Positions 8,237 through 17,639 of a stretch of 64,000 nt of DNA are shown one piece after another. Source of the DNA: JBDTSW01 sp963758845 (GTDB lineage Bacteria > Actinomycetota > Thermoleophilia > Solirubrobacterales > 70-9); NCBI GenBank assembly GCA_963758845.1, contig CAVWWX010000002.1, forward strand, positions 2,356,001-2,420,000, in the 5' to 3' direction. Below the pieces are notes generated by a model that saw only the letters and a program-made list of their open reading frames with translations, did no database searches and was not told the DNA's origin. Positions within the stretch are counted from its first letter, which is position 1; each line of letters opens with the position of its first letter. The translations under genes were made by a program, and so were the position numbers.

Positions 8237-8641
8237 TCATTCGCTTAGCCCGGCGGCCTCGAGCGCCTCGGCGCGGCCGGCATAGAGCTCGGCGCTCACG
8301 ATCTTGCCGTCCCGGAGGCCGTAGAGGTATCCCGTCTGCGTCTGGACCTCCGCGCCGCTCGAGCGGCCGCGCCCGTAGTGGGTTGCGACGAGCAGGACCT
8401 TGTCGCCCAGGTCGAGCGTCTCCTCGAGCTCGAAGCGGTAGCCGGGTTCGAACGTCGAGAACCAGTCCCCGAAGTAAGCCCCCACCGCCTCGCGTCCCTT
8501 CCAGGTGCCGCTCGCTAGGAAGGCGTGCGGGTCCACGGCCAGCTCGACGTCCTCCGCGTAGTGGCTCATCGCTCGCCGGAAGTCCCTCTCGTTGACCGCC
8601 TCGAACTGGTCCCGCACGACGTCGACGTTTGCCTGCGACAT
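8237..8641 (-). CDS. SnoaL-like / NTF2-fold protein
   Basis: A 134-residue protein with the SnoaL-like pattern: VRDQFEAVNERDFRRAMSHYAEDVELAVDP at the start, then GREAVGAYFGDWFSTF and a conserved beta-sheet core ending KIVSAELY. The NTF2 fold serves as a small-molecule pocket in isomerases, cyclases and many orphan proteins. It is the last gene of the gltB-YokE-like-SnoaL strand, 3 bases after the preceding stop. One of three SnoaL-like genes in the window; substrate unknown. Confidence 0.75.
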   Translation of the reverse strand: MSQANVDVVRDQFEAVNERDFRRAMSHYAEDVELAVDPHAFLASGTWKGREAVGAYFGDWFSTFEPGYRFELEETLDLGDKVLLVATHYGRGRSSGAEVQTQTGYLYGLRDGKIVSAELYAGRAEALEAAGLSE

Positions 8642-8644
8642 CGC

Positions 8645-9085
8645 CTATCCCGCGCGCTCGAACCAGCGGCCGAGCGCCTCGACGCCCTGGCGCTGGCCGG
8701 GGCCGCCGCCGAGGGCGGCCGTCATCCCGCCGCCGTCCGCGCGCATCAGCATCAGCTTCAGCTTCTCGCCGGCGGTCGTCTTGATCGTCAGCTTCACCGC
8801 ATGGCGATCCATGATCGCCGAGCCGACGTCGGCCCAGCCGCCGCCGGCGCCCTCGGCGTTGGCGTCGGCGATGTCCGCTGCGGTCAGGGCCAGGACCTCG
8901 CCCTCGGGGTTCCCGCGGCGGTCGAGCGGCTGCACCAGCAGGCGGCCGACGGTGACGCCCAGGGCGACCGAGCCGCCGCTGAAGAGCCCCTTCTGCTGGG
9001 ACGCGGCGCAGATCCCCTCGATCTCCTCGCCGGGCTCGAGCACACCTTCGAGGTGCGGGCGGAGCTTCGAGTCGAAGTCCGCCAC
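8645..9085 (-). CDS. Uncharacterised protein, probable bacterial PH-like (YokE) domain
   Basis: A 146-residue protein. The opening (LRPHLEGVLEPGEEIEGIC) followed by a beta-strand region (GVTVGRLLVQPLDRRG...VLALTAADI) resembles bacterial pleckstrin-homology/YokE-like proteins, which read as a PH-fold barrel. The middle contains a glycine-rich insertion (ANAEGAGGGWADVG). It starts 7 bases after the gltB stop, so it is likely co-transcribed with glutamate synthase, but I see no reason for a shared function. Family assignment is tentative. Confidence 0.55.
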   Translation of the reverse strand: MADFDSKLRPHLEGVLEPGEEIEGICAASQQKGLFSGGSVALGVTVGRLLVQPLDRRGNPEGEVLALTAADIADANAEGAGGGWADVGSAIMDRHAVKLTIKTTAGEKLKLMLMRADGGGMTAALGGGPGQRQGVEALGRWFERAG

Positions 9086-9092
9086 GGCCCGG

Positions 9093-12000
9093 CTACTCGG
9101 TCGAGATGTTCGGGTCGGCCTGGACCTTCTCGGGAATGATCATCACGAAGTTCTCGGGCGCGGCCGCCGCCAGCGCCAGGACCCGGTCGGCCTCGTCGGG
9201 CTGGTCGGTCGCGCGCAGCTCGTCGGCGTAGTGGCGCATTAGGTCGTCGAGGTCCAGCATGCCCTCGGCGTCGATCTCCTCGATCGACACCTTGGCGCCC
9301 TCGCCGAGCCGGCGCTGGATGGCGTCGCGATCGAGGTTCCAATCCGGGTTGACCCGCACGTAGACCCTGCCGCCGGTCATGCCGGCACAGGCCCAGGGGC
9401 CGATGTCGCCAAGCACCGCGGCGCGGCCCGACGTCATGTACTCGAACGCGAAGCCCTTGGCGTTGGCGCGGTCGACGAGGCAGCCGCGCGAGTCGTCGAG
9501 CGGCTGGGCGGGCTCGCCGCCCAGAACCACGTCGGCCCCGGACAGGCGGATGCAGAACCGCGAGTCGGCCGAGCCCTGGACGAAGAGTCGCCCGCGCTGG
9601 GCGCCGTAGGCGAACGACTTGCCGACCGAGCCGTTGATGCGCTCGCCGGCATCATTGCGGCCCTTCATGATCGAGACGACCCCGCCCAGCATGGTCTTGC
9701 CGACGCCGTCCTGGGCGCCGCCCTCCACGCGGACCACCAGGCCCCAGGCGTTGAAGGCGCCGAACCCCTGGCCCGCGATGGACCCACCGTTGAACTCGAG
9801 CTCGGCGAGCACGTCCTCGGAGCCCTCGGCGGCGCCGTCGTAGATGCGGGCGCGCGACAGGGCTCCGGCCAGCTCGGTCCCGAGCACGCGGTCGTTGGCG
9901 TCGGTCGCCCGCGGGAAATCCTGGTGGACCGCGGTGCCGCCGCAGACGTCGCCCGCCAGGGCGGCGATCTGCGCCGAGGCGTCCGAGCGCGCCATGCGGA
10001 TCGGGCGGGCGCGGACCAGGCCGGCCTCGGCGCGTGCCTCGGACGCGACCAGGTCCTCCTCGGCGACGGGCATGTCCACCGGCGCCAGCTCGAGGTACTC
10101 CTCGAGCGGGGTGATCAACGAAGCCAGGTCGAGGGCGTCGGCGTGGGTGGCCTGCTCGAGCAGGTCGTAGCGGCCCACCAGATCCTGCGCGCGCTCGTAG
10201 CCCATCTCGGCGACCAAAACGCGGACCTCCTCGCCCATCGCGGTGAAGAAGCGCGAGCAGTTCTCGGCCGCGGTGTCGACTGCCTGCGGGGTGAACTTCT
10301 TGAGGCCGTGCTCCTGAGCCGCCTCGGTCGTCTCGATCTGCGTGGCGATGCCGACGTGACAGGTGTCGAGCTGACAGCCGCGGCAGATCGTGCAGCCCAG
10401 CGAGACCATCGCCAGGGTGCCGAAGCCGATCCGGTTGGCCCCCATGCAGAGCAGCTTCACGATGTCGTGCGCGTGGCGGTAGCCGCCGTCGGCCCAGATC
10501 TCGACGCGGTTGCGGATGCCCGCCTCCATCAGCGCCTGGTGCACCAGGCGAGTGCCGATGTCGGACGGCAGGCCGACGTGGCGCAGCGCGTGCTGGCGGG
10601 CGGCGCCGGTACCGCCCTCGAAGCCCGACAGCGTGATGATGTCGGCCCCGGCCTTGGCGATGCCCAGGCCGATCGTCCCGATGTTGGGGACCACCGGGAC
10701 CTTTACCGAGACGCGCAGGTCGGGGTTGACCGTCTTCAGCTCGTCGATCAGCTCGGCCAGGTCCTCGATCGAGTACAGGTCGTGGTTGTTGGAGGGCGAG
10801 ATCAGGTCCGTGCCCGGGGTCGCGTTACGGGCGGCCGCGACCTTCTCGGACACCTTCTTGCCGGGCAGGTGGCCGCCCTCGCCGGGCTTGGCCCCCTGGC
10901 CGATCTTGATCTCGGCAACGTAGGAGGCGTTGAGCATCTCGGCCGAGACGCCGAATCGGCCCGAGGCGACCTGCTGTCCGCGCCACTTCCGGTAGCGGCC
11001 GTACATGTCTTGGATCTCGCCGCCCTCGCCGTTGACGCAGAGGATGTTGGTCGCCTTCGCGGCCTCGGCGTAGGAGCGGAAGGCTGGCTCGGACTGCGAG
11101 CCGAAGCTCATCGACGAGATCACGATCGGGTAGTCGTGCTGGCCGGCGCCCGGGTCGACCAGCGACGCGTCGATCGGCTCGCGGTCGGAGGCGAGCTTCA
11201 TCACGTGGCGCATCGAGATCGGGCTCTGCACCTCGAGCTCGCGCACCTTCTGGGAGTAGTCCTCGTAGGAGGCCGTGCCGTTCGCCGCGGCGACGGCGGC
11301 CTTGTAGACCTTGGGGTAGAAGCGGAACGTCTTCGCCGGCTTCGCCTCCTCGTCGCCCCGCAGGATCAGCTGGCGCTCGCCCGAGTTGGCGTCGAGGGCG
11401 TTGAACCCCACCCCGCCCTTCTCGGAGGCGGCGAAGGCCTGGGTGCCGAAGATCTCGGCCAGCTCGGGGCGGACGCCGATCGAGGAGAACTGGCGGGCGT
11501 AGCCGCGCAGCTCGTGGATGCCGATCGTCGAGATGACCTTCTCGAGGCCCTTGCGCAGCGCCGCGCAGAGGTTTGAGACGTCCTCGGAATAGTCGTCGAC
11601 GCAGATGACCTCGACCATCACGTAGGGGCAGACGCCGTTGGCGCCCATGCCAAGCGCGAGGACCATGTCGTGGACGTTGCGGACCGAGGCCGAGCGCAGG
11701 ACGATCGAGCAACGGCGGCGGAGGTTCTCCTCGCCGGGCTCGACGCGGAACTGCTTCAGCGCCTGGTCGACGGCGGAGAGGGCCAGGTGCGGGTCCAGGT
11801 AGCGGCGGTCGCCGTCATAGACGACGCGATCGGTAAGGACCAAGAGCTCGGCGCCTTCGGCGACCCGCTTCACGGCCTCCTGGCGCAGGCGATCGATCGC
11901 GCCACGCGTGGTCTCGGACTCGAGCAGGGCGACGTCGATCACGGCGGCCCGGTCGCGGAACTCCTCCCACAGGTCCTCGAGCAGGTACGTCTTGTGCTCG

Positions 12001-13739
12001 CGGCCGATCCGGCGGTAGGTCGAGTCCGACAGCGGCGCCAGGTCGTGGTGGCCGCCGAGGATCACCGGGAACGAGGTCTCGAGGATGCCCGTATCCGTGG
12101 CCAGGTCGTGGATCGAGGGGCGGCGGCCGAACACGGCGCGGGTCGAGAAGTGCTCGATCTCGCGCTCGCGGTCGATCGCGGGGTTGGTGACGACGGCAAC
12201 CGTCTCCTTGAAGTAGTCGGCCAGGTTCTGGCGCTCGGGCGAGAGCGCGGCAAGCGGGCCGTCGTAGCCCAGCGAGCCGATCGGCTCGGCGCCGTTGGAG
12301 GCCATCTGCTGGCAGAGCTTTACGTCGTCGCGCTGCCACCCGAAGCCGGCGAGGACGCGGTCGGAGACCTCGACGGGCTCGGACGGGCCGGCGGCGGTGT
12401 AGCCGGGGATCTCGGTGCCCTCGAGCGGTCCCCCGGTCGCGAGCGCGCGCTCCCAGGCCGCCGGCTGGCCGCCCGCCCGCTGCGACCAGCGCTCGGCCAC
12501 CTGGCGCTGCATCCGGCCGTGGTCGTGAAGGGTGGCCTTGCGCCCGGCGGTGTCGATGGTTACCAGGGCCTTCTCGCCCGGTCCCAGCGGCAGCGGCTCG
12601 GAGACCATGTCGTGGACGCTCACCACGCCGGGCTCGGAGGAGAAGATGAAGTCGTCGGGCGTCTCGACCTTCCACAGCGGGCGCAGGCCCATCGCGTCGG
12701 CCGAAAAGACGCACTCGTCGCGGTGGCGGGCGATCAGGGCCACCGGGCCCTGCGCGAACGGGCCCATCGCCTGGCGCAGGTACATGTAGAAGGGGTGCAG
12801 CTCGTCGGGAAGCGAGCGCACCTCGTTCACGATCGGCGGCACGACCATCTCCATCGCCTCGGCGAGCGACAGCCCATCGCGGCGGATCAGCGTGTCGATG
12901 ACCCGGTTCAGATCCTGGGAGTCCGAGGCCCCCGGCTCGACCGGGACACCCAGCATCTTCGCCTCCTGGCGGAGCTGAGCGATCGTGTTGATCTCGCCGT
13001 TGTGGCCGAGGACGGAGAACGGCTGGACGCGCTTGAACGACGGCCAAGTGTTGGTGGAGTAGCGGTTGTGGCCGAAGCAGCCAATCGTCTCGAACCGCTC
13101 GTCGCGCAGATCCGGGTAGTAGGAGCCCAGCACCTTCGGCGCTCCCATGACCTTGTAGACGCACGTCGCCGACGAGAACGAGGGAATGTGGAACCCAAGC
13201 TCGCGCTCGAGCTCGATCATCAACTCGAAGACGCGCTCGGAGCGGGCGGAGTCGGCGACCAGGCCGCCGATCTGCCAGAAGTACGGCTCCTCTTCGCGCG
13301 CCGTGGCGCCCAGCGCCTGCGAGTCGACCTTGCCCAGGCGCTCGGCCAGGATGCGGAAGCCACCGGCCGCGAGCACCTGGCGGGCGTCGTGCTGGAGCCG
13401 CTCGAGATCCTGCGAACGCTCGATGAAGACGTGGGCCACGCAGAAGCCCTCGTCCAGGACCAGGGCGGGGTTGTGGCCGCCGGCGCGGACCTCCTCGGCC
13501 CAGATCTTGCGCGGGATGTCGACCAGGACACCGCAACCGTCGCCCTCCCCGTCCACGTTGCCGGCGCGATGCAGCATCTTCTGGAGGTTCTCGAGGGCGC
13601 GCGCCACCGGCACGTGGCTGGGCGTCGCGTCCTTGCGCACCGAGGCGTAGATCGCGCACGCGTCCTTGTCCTCGACCGACGGAGGGGAAACGAGCGGACG
13701 CCAGGGAAGCTCGGGCGAAAAACGCTTGGGCGAGGACAC
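9093..13739 (-). CDS. gltB: Glutamate synthase large subunit (GOGAT alpha), variant form
   Basis: A 1548-residue enzyme making two glutamates from glutamine and 2-oxoglutarate. Domains in order: class II glutaminase with nucleophile Cys28 (KDACAIYAS), central domain, FMN-binding TIM barrel with the 3Fe-4S cysteines CTICRGCQLDTC near residue 1115, and a C-terminal GXGXG beta-helix (NGGSIAGQGFGAFNAWGLVV). GTG 13739 is chosen because GGAGG lies 7 bases upstream and the nucleophile is then about 27 residues in, like the short propeptide of the family; the frame stays open another 393 bases, but into the divergent parA gene. No gltD small subunit is next to it, so the electron donor is encoded elsewhere or is ferredoxin. 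The DACAIYA nucleophile context differs from the common DACGxG. Confidence 0.92.
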   Translation of the reverse strand: MSSPKRFSPELPWRPLVSPPSVEDKDACAIYASVRKDATPSHVPVARALENLQKMLHRAGNVDGEGDGCGVLVDIPRKIWAEEVRAGGHNPALVLDEGFCVAHVFIERSQDLERLQHDARQVLAAGGFRILAERLGKVDSQALGATAREEEPYFWQIGGLVADSARSERVFELMIELERELGFHIPSFSSATCVYKVMGAPKVLGSYYPDLRDERFETIGCFGHNRYSTNTWPSFKRVQPFSVLGHNGEINTIAQLRQEAKMLGVPVEPGASDSQDLNRVIDTLIRRDGLSLAEAMEMVVPPIVNEVRSLPDELHPFYMYLRQAMGPFAQGPVALIARHRDECVFSADAMGLRPLWKVETPDDFIFSSEPGVVSVHDMVSEPLPLGPGEKALVTIDTAGRKATLHDHGRMQRQVAERWSQRAGGQPAAWERALATGGPLEGTEIPGYTAAGPSEPVEVSDRVLAGFGWQRDDVKLCQQMASNGAEPIGSLGYDGPLAALSPERQNLADYFKETVAVVTNPAIDREREIEHFSTRAVFGRRPSIHDLATDTGILETSFPVILGGHHDLAPLSDSTYRRIGREHKTYLLEDLWEEFRDRAAVIDVALLESETTRGAIDRLRQEAVKRVAEGAELLVLTDRVVYDGDRRYLDPHLALSAVDQALKQFRVEPGEENLRRRCSIVLRSASVRNVHDMVLALGMGANGVCPYVMVEVICVDDYSEDVSNLCAALRKGLEKVISTIGIHELRGYARQFSSIGVRPELAEIFGTQAFAASEKGGVGFNALDANSGERQLILRGDEEAKPAKTFRFYPKVYKAAVAAANGTASYEDYSQKVRELEVQSPISMRHVMKLASDREPIDASLVDPGAGQHDYPIVISSMSFGSQSEPAFRSYAEAAKATNILCVNGEGGEIQDMYGRYRKWRGQQVASGRFGVSAEMLNASYVAEIKIGQGAKPGEGGHLPGKKVSEKVAAARNATPGTDLISPSNNHDLYSIEDLAELIDELKTVNPDLRVSVKVPVVPNIGTIGLGIAKAGADIITLSGFEGGTGAARQHALRHVGLPSDIGTRLVHQALMEAGIRNRVEIWADGGYRHAHDIVKLLCMGANRIGFGTLAMVSLGCTICRGCQLDTCHVGIATQIETTEAAQEHGLKKFTPQAVDTAAENCSRFFTAMGEEVRVLVAEMGYERAQDLVGRYDLLEQATHADALDLASLITPLEEYLELAPVDMPVAEEDLVASEARAEAGLVRARPIRMARSDASAQIAALAGDVCGGTAVHQDFPRATDANDRVLGTELAGALSRARIYDGAAEGSEDVLAELEFNGGSIAGQGFGAFNAWGLVVRVEGGAQDGVGKTMLGGVVSIMKGRNDAGERINGSVGKSFAYGAQRGRLFVQGSADSRFCIRLSGADVVLGGEPAQPLDDSRGCLVDRANAKGFAFEYMTSGRAAVLGDIGPWACAGMTGGRVYVRVNPDWNLDRDAIQRRLGEGAKVSIEEIDAEGMLDLDDLMRHYADELRATDQPDEADRVLALAAAAPENFVMIIPEKVQADPNISTE

Positions 13740-13800
13740 GTTGCTACCTCCGGTTCCGCGCCTTCTTCGAGCGGGCGCGCGACGGACAGGGGGAGCGGGA

Positions 13801-13806
13801 AGTATA
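13801..13806 (-). promoter_or_regulatory. -10 element of gltB
   Basis: On the minus strand TATACT occupies 13806-13801, about 60 bases upstream of the gltB GTG, leaving a leader that contains the GGAGG ribosome site. No convincing -35 is seen 17 bases upstream. Confidence 0.4.
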
Positions 13807-13848
13807 CGGCGACTATCGGCTGGTGAACTGGCCCGGCGCACGCCCAGA

Positions 13849-13854
13849 TAGAGT
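13849..13854 (+). promoter_or_regulatory. -10 element for a leaderless parA transcript
   Basis: TAGAGT ends 7 bases before ATG 13862. There is no Shine-Dalgarno, so the predicted transcript starts at or just before the ATG. Only a poor -35 match (TGAACT) lies upstream. Confidence 0.4.
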
Positions 13855-13861
13855 CGCGGCG

Positions 13862-14665
13862 ATGTCCACCACGATCGCGGTTCTCTCACAGAAGGGCGGC
13901 ACCGGCAAGACCACGATGGTCCGGTCGCTGGCCGACGTCTTCGAGCGCCTCGGCACCGACGTGCTGGCGATCGACGCCGACCCCCAGGGCAACCTGTCGG
14001 ACTACTTCGACACCGCGCACGACGCCTCCCCCACCCTCGGCGACGTGCTCCAGGGGCAGGCGCGGGCGGCCGACGCGGTGCACGGCTCGGTGATCCCGGC
14101 CAACCTGGCGCTCTCGGAGGCCGAGCTGGCATTGGCGGGCAAGATCGGCCGGGAGGTGATCCTGCGCCGGGCGCTGATGGACCTCAAGCGCCAGAAGGAG
14201 CTGATCCTGATCGACTGCCCGCCCACGCTGGGCCTCTTGACCGTCAACGCGCTGGTCTGCGCCGACTACGCGATCCTGACGACCGAGGCGCAGTACTTCT
14301 CGCTGCAGGGGATGGAGCAGGCGATGGAGGTCGTCGAGCTGGCGCGGGAGTCGCTCAACCCCGAGCTCGAGCTGCTGGGCGTGTGCCTCAACATCGCCAA
14401 CATGCGTACCAAGCACGCCCGGCACACGCTGGAGTCCCTGACCGAGCGCTTCGGCGACAAGATGTTCCGGACCGTGATCCGCCAGTCGATCGCCTACGCC
14501 GAGTCGGCCGAGCGCGCGATCCCGATCCTGGACTACCGCCCGGACCGGGGCTCGGACTACCTCTCCCTCGCCGGCGAGATGGTGCGCAGGCTGGGCCGGC
14601 CCGAACTGCTGGAGCGACTCGACGAGCTCAGCGCCGAGCTGGTGCCGGCGGGCGCCCGGGGGTAG
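13862..14665 (+). CDS. parA: ParA/Soj-family chromosome-partitioning ATPase
   Basis: A 267-residue deviant Walker ATPase. The P-loop is KGGTGKTT (residues 11-18), Walker A' is IDADPQGNLS, and Walker B LILIDCPPTLG. The family forms ATP-dependent dimers on DNA and moves cargo marked by a ParB partner, or positions other machines. No parB lies beside it, and the gene is not near any origin marker seen here, so it may be an orphan ParA acting on something other than the chromosome origin. ATG 13862 starts exactly at the conserved N-terminus. Confidence 0.88.
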   Translation: MSTTIAVLSQKGGTGKTTMVRSLADVFERLGTDVLAIDADPQGNLSDYFDTAHDASPTLGDVLQGQARAADAVHGSVIPANLALSEAELALAGKIGREVILRRALMDLKRQKELILIDCPPTLGLLTVNALVCADYAILTTEAQYFSLQGMEQAMEVVELARESLNPELELLGVCLNIANMRTKHARHTLESLTERFGDKMFRTVIRQSIAYAESAERAIPILDYRPDRGSDYLSLAGEMVRRLGRPELLERLDELSAELVPAGARG

Positions 14666-14678
14666 GGAGGCGGAAGGC

Positions 14679-16098
14679 ATGAGCGACCCGCTCGAGCTTC
14701 GCGGCGAGATGCGCGAGGTGCTCGAGCAGGTGGCGCGCGAGGCCGAGGCGTACGTCGAGGCCCTGCCCGGCGAGCCCGTGCAGCGGGCGGGCGCCGAGGA
14801 GGCCTTGATCGCCTGGGACCCGGAGCTTCCCGAGGCGGGCGACGGCGCGCTCCGCGCCCTCGCCGAGCTGCTGGAGCTGGCCCCGCACGCCACCCGCTCC
14901 AGCGGACCGCGCTTCTTTCACTTCGTAATGGGCGGCGGCACTCCGGCCGCGCTGGGGGCGGACTGGCTCGCCTCGGCGCTCGACCAGGTGGCGTTCGGAT
15001 GGGCATCCTCGCCCCTCGCCGCGCGGCTCGAGGCGGTTACGACGCGCTGGCTGCGCGAGCTGTTCGAGCTGCCCGACGGCCTCACCGGGACATTGGTGAC
15101 GGGCGCAACGATGGCCAACTTCACCGGCCTGCTCGCCGCCCGAAGCTGGTGGGCCGAGCGCCAGGGAGTGGACGCGGACGAGGCGCGGTCTCAGCGCCCT
15201 GCCACCGCCCGTGATTCTCTCGAGCGGGTACGTCCACCCCAGCGCCGTGCAGGCTGCCGGGATGCTGGGACTGGGCCAGGGCAACGTTCGGCGCCTGGCC
15301 CGCGACGAAGCCGGCCGCATGGACCTGCAGGCGCTGGAGCGCGAGCTCACCGCCGCCGCGTCGCCGCCGATCGTGATCGCCTGTGCCGGCGAGGTGAACG
15401 CCGGCGACTTCGACCCCATCGCCGAGGTCGCGCAGCTCGCCGACGCCCACGACGCCTGGCTTCACGTCGACGGGGCGTTTGGGCTGTTCGCGCGGCTGGC
15501 GCCCGAGTCGCGCCACCTGACCGACGGCATCGAACGGGCGGACTCGATCGCCGCCGACGCCCACAAATGGCTGAACGTCCCGTATGACTGCGGCTTCGCG
15601 TTCGTTCGCGAGCCGGAGCGCCTCGCGGGCGGCCTCAACGTCGGCGCCCCGTACCTGCCCTCGCGCGAGGATCCCCGGCCCAACCCGGGCTTCCTGACGC
15701 CCGAGAACTCGCGGCGCGCGCGGAGCTTCGCAGTGTGGGCCACGCTGCGTGCATACGGCCGCGAGGGCCACCGAGCGATGGTCGAGCGCCACCTGCGCCT
15801 GGCGCGGCGCCTGGCCGAGCGGGTCGACGCGGAGCCCGCGCTGGAGCGGCTCGCCGACGTGAACCTCAACATCGTCTGCTTCCGGGTGCGGCCCGCCGAC
15901 GCGCCGGAGGAGAGCCTCGACGAGCTGAACCGCGAGCTCGGGGCCGCGCTCCTCGCCGACGGGCGGGTCTTCGCCGGAACCACCGACTACCTCGGCAAGG
16001 TTGCCCTGCGTCCCGCGATCGTCAACTGGCAGACGACCGAGGCGGACGTCGACGCCCTGATCGACGTGCTCCTGGAGCTCCTGGCCAAACGGGGGTAG
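14679..16098 (+). pseudogene. PLP-dependent decarboxylase/aminotransferase-fold enzyme, split by a +1 frameshift
   Basis: Two overlapping reading frames together encode one group II PLP decarboxylase (aromatic-amino-acid decarboxylase-like) of about 472 residues. The first frame (from ATG 14679) covers the N-terminal domain to GVDADEA; the second carries LSSGYVHPSA, the HVDGAFG aspartate region and the PLP lysine in DAHKWLN, ending at 16098. The frames join at about 15185-15188, where one extra base (GCGCGGT where GCGGGT would fit) shifts translation. No other lesion is visible and the total length is normal, so this is either a sequencing/assembly error or a very young pseudogene. The gene follows parA by 13 bases. 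Substrate not predictable. Confidence 0.8.
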
Positions 16099-16108
16099 GG
16101 TGGGCGCC

Positions 16109-16544
16109 ATGAGCGACGGTGACTCACCGCAGGCGCTGGAGCAGGCGATCGCCGACTACAACGACGCCTGGAACGCCCATGACCTCGACGCGATCATGGC
16201 GATGCACGCGCCGGACATGGTCTTCGAGAACCACACGGCCGGCGAGGCCGCCCAGGGCGAGGACGTCCGCGAGCACATCGCCAAGATCTTCGAGAGCTGG
16301 CCCGACATCCGCTTCGAGGGCCGGCGCACCTACTGCCGCGACGGGCTGGTGGTCCAGGAGTGGACGGCCACCGCCACGCACGCCAACAAGATGACGCCGC
16401 GGCAACCTGGTCGCCGAGCCGACCGGCAACGAGATCAGCTGGAAGGGCCTTGACGTGATCCCATTCGAGGACGGCCTCGTGAAGCGCAAGGACGTGTACT
16501 CGGACTCGGTCTCGATCCTGCGCCAGGTCGGGCTGCTGGACTAG
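16109..16544 (+). pseudogene. SnoaL/NTF2-like protein, broken by a +1 frameshift near its 3' end
   Basis: From ATG 16109 the protein reads as a SnoaL-like domain (YNDAWNAHDLDAIMAMHAPD ... HIAKIFESWPDIRFEG) up to ATHANKMT. There the frame is lost, but the next frame continues the fold without interruption (RGNLVAEPTGNEISWKGLD ... ILRQVGLLD) to a TAG at 16542-16544. One extra base at about 16395-16397 (ACGCCGCGG where ACGCGCGG would fit) explains it. Restored length is 144 residues. It is the second +1 lesion within 1.3 kb and has the same character as the one in the preceding gene. The stop overlaps the convergent aquaporin stop by 4 bases. Confidence 0.75.
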
Positions 16545-17212
16545 GACCGCGACGTTCCTCGCACCAGTTGGTAGGCCATCGCGCCGAGGCAGCCGCCCGC
16601 GACTGGACCGACGAGGTAGATCCAGAGGTGGTCGTAGCTCCCCGAAGCGACGGCCGGGGCAAGGGATCTCGCCGGGTTCATCGAGGCGCCGGTGACCGGG
16701 CCCCCGAACAGCGCGTCTAGACCCACGGTCCCACCGATCGCGATGGCCGCGGCGGGCCCGACGGCCCGCGTGTCTGTGGCGACGGCCATGATCACGAACA
16801 TCAGGACCGCGGTGAGAAGCGTCTCGTAGGCCAGAGCGCTGAGTGTTGCCACGGTCGGAGTCGTCACGCCCAGCGCGGCAGGCTGCTCCGGCCACACCGC
16901 CAGAAGGACCAGGGCGCCTGCCAGCGCGCCGAGGACCTGAGCCCCAACGTACGCCCCTACCTCGCGCGCCGGCAGGTGCCGCGTGAGAGCGAAGGCGATG
17001 GTCACTGCCGGATTGATGTGCGCGCCCGAGAGGTGGCCCGTCGCGTAGACCATCGCCATGATCACGAGACCGAAGACCAGCGCTACGCCCACGACGCCCA
17101 GGACTCCTCCGTACTCGGCGTCGGCGACGATGGCCCCGCACCCCGCGAAAACCAGCGCGAAGGCAGCGAACCCTTCGGCGAGGGCCCGCCGCTTCAGGTC
17201 AGGGCGTTCCAC
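16541..17212 (-). CDS. aqpS: Aquaporin/aquaglyceroporin of the arsenic cluster (AqpS-like)
   Basis: A 223-residue MIP-family channel with six membrane helices and both NPA boxes (GAHINPAVT and GASMNPARS). It overlaps the end of the upstream arsenate reductase gene by 14 bases, so the two are co-translated. In Sinorhizobium an aquaglyceroporin (AqpS) in the ars operon replaces the ArsB/Acr3 pump: arsenite made by ArsC flows out down its gradient. The same logic fits here because no ArsB or Acr3 gene is seen in the window. Family is certain; arsenite as cargo is inferred from context. Confidence 0.85.
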   Translation of the reverse strand: MERPDLKRRALAEGFAAFALVFAGCGAIVADAEYGGVLGVVGVALVFGLVIMAMVYATGHLSGAHINPAVTIAFALTRHLPAREVGAYVGAQVLGALAGALVLLAVWPEQPAALGVTTPTVATLSALAYETLLTAVLMFVIMAVATDTRAVGPAAAIAIGGTVGLDALFGGPVTGASMNPARSLAPAVASGSYDHLWIYLVGPVAGGCLGAMAYQLVRGTSRS

Positions 17213-17630
17213 CCGCTGGCGCGACCTCGTCGAGCAGGGCGGCTACGCGGCGCCCGATCTCGTCCCGGATCCCGCGGACGGTCGCGAGATCCTGCCCGGC
17301 CGGGTCCTCGAGCTCCCAGTCCTCGTAGCGCTTGCCGGGGTAGATGGGGCAGGCGTCTCCACACCCCATCGTGATCACGGCGTCAGCCGCCCGCACGAAC
17401 TCATCCGTCAGTGGCTTTGGGAACTCCTGGGAGAGGTCGACCTCGACCTCCCGCATCGCCTCGACGACCGCGGGGTTGATCTCCTCGGCCGGGTCCGATC
17501 CGGCGGTGCGGACGTGCACCCGCCCCTCGCCAAGCTTGCTGAGCAGCCCGGCCGCCATCTGCGACCTGCCGGCGTTGTGAACGCAAACGAACAGGACCTC
17601 GGGCACATCCTTCGTGAGCACGTAGTCCAC
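17199..17630 (-). CDS. arsC: Arsenate reductase ArsC, low-molecular-weight phosphatase type
   Basis: A 143-residue enzyme with the phosphatase loop CVHNAGRSQ (CX5R) and later cysteine in TMGCGDACPIYPGKRYEDW, typical of ArsC related to low-molecular-weight tyrosine phosphatases. It reduces arsenate to arsenite using thioredoxin or mycothiol/mycoredoxin. Start is GTG 17630 with GGAG four bases upstream. Divergent from arsR across a 74-base region containing a palindrome; followed by the aquaporin. Confidence 0.9.
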   Translation of the reverse strand: MDYVLTKDVPEVLFVCVHNAGRSQMAAGLLSKLGEGRVHVRTAGSDPAEEINPAVVEAMREVEVDLSQEFPKPLTDEFVRAADAVITMGCGDACPIYPGKRYEDWELEDPAGQDLATVRGIRDEIGRRVAALLDEVAPAGGTP

Positions 17631-17639
17631 CTTACTCCA

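Noticed and set aside
11670..13826. Long open frames of 500-700 codons on the plus strand opposite gltB and the ATP synthase genes
   Set aside because: They are antisense shadows caused by G/C at third codon positions; they have no recognisable domains, while the minus-strand genes are well conserved.
13740..14132. A 131-residue N-terminal extension of GltB
   Set aside because: It is Arg/Pro-rich shadow sequence running into parA; GGAGG and the glutaminase cysteine support GTG 13739.
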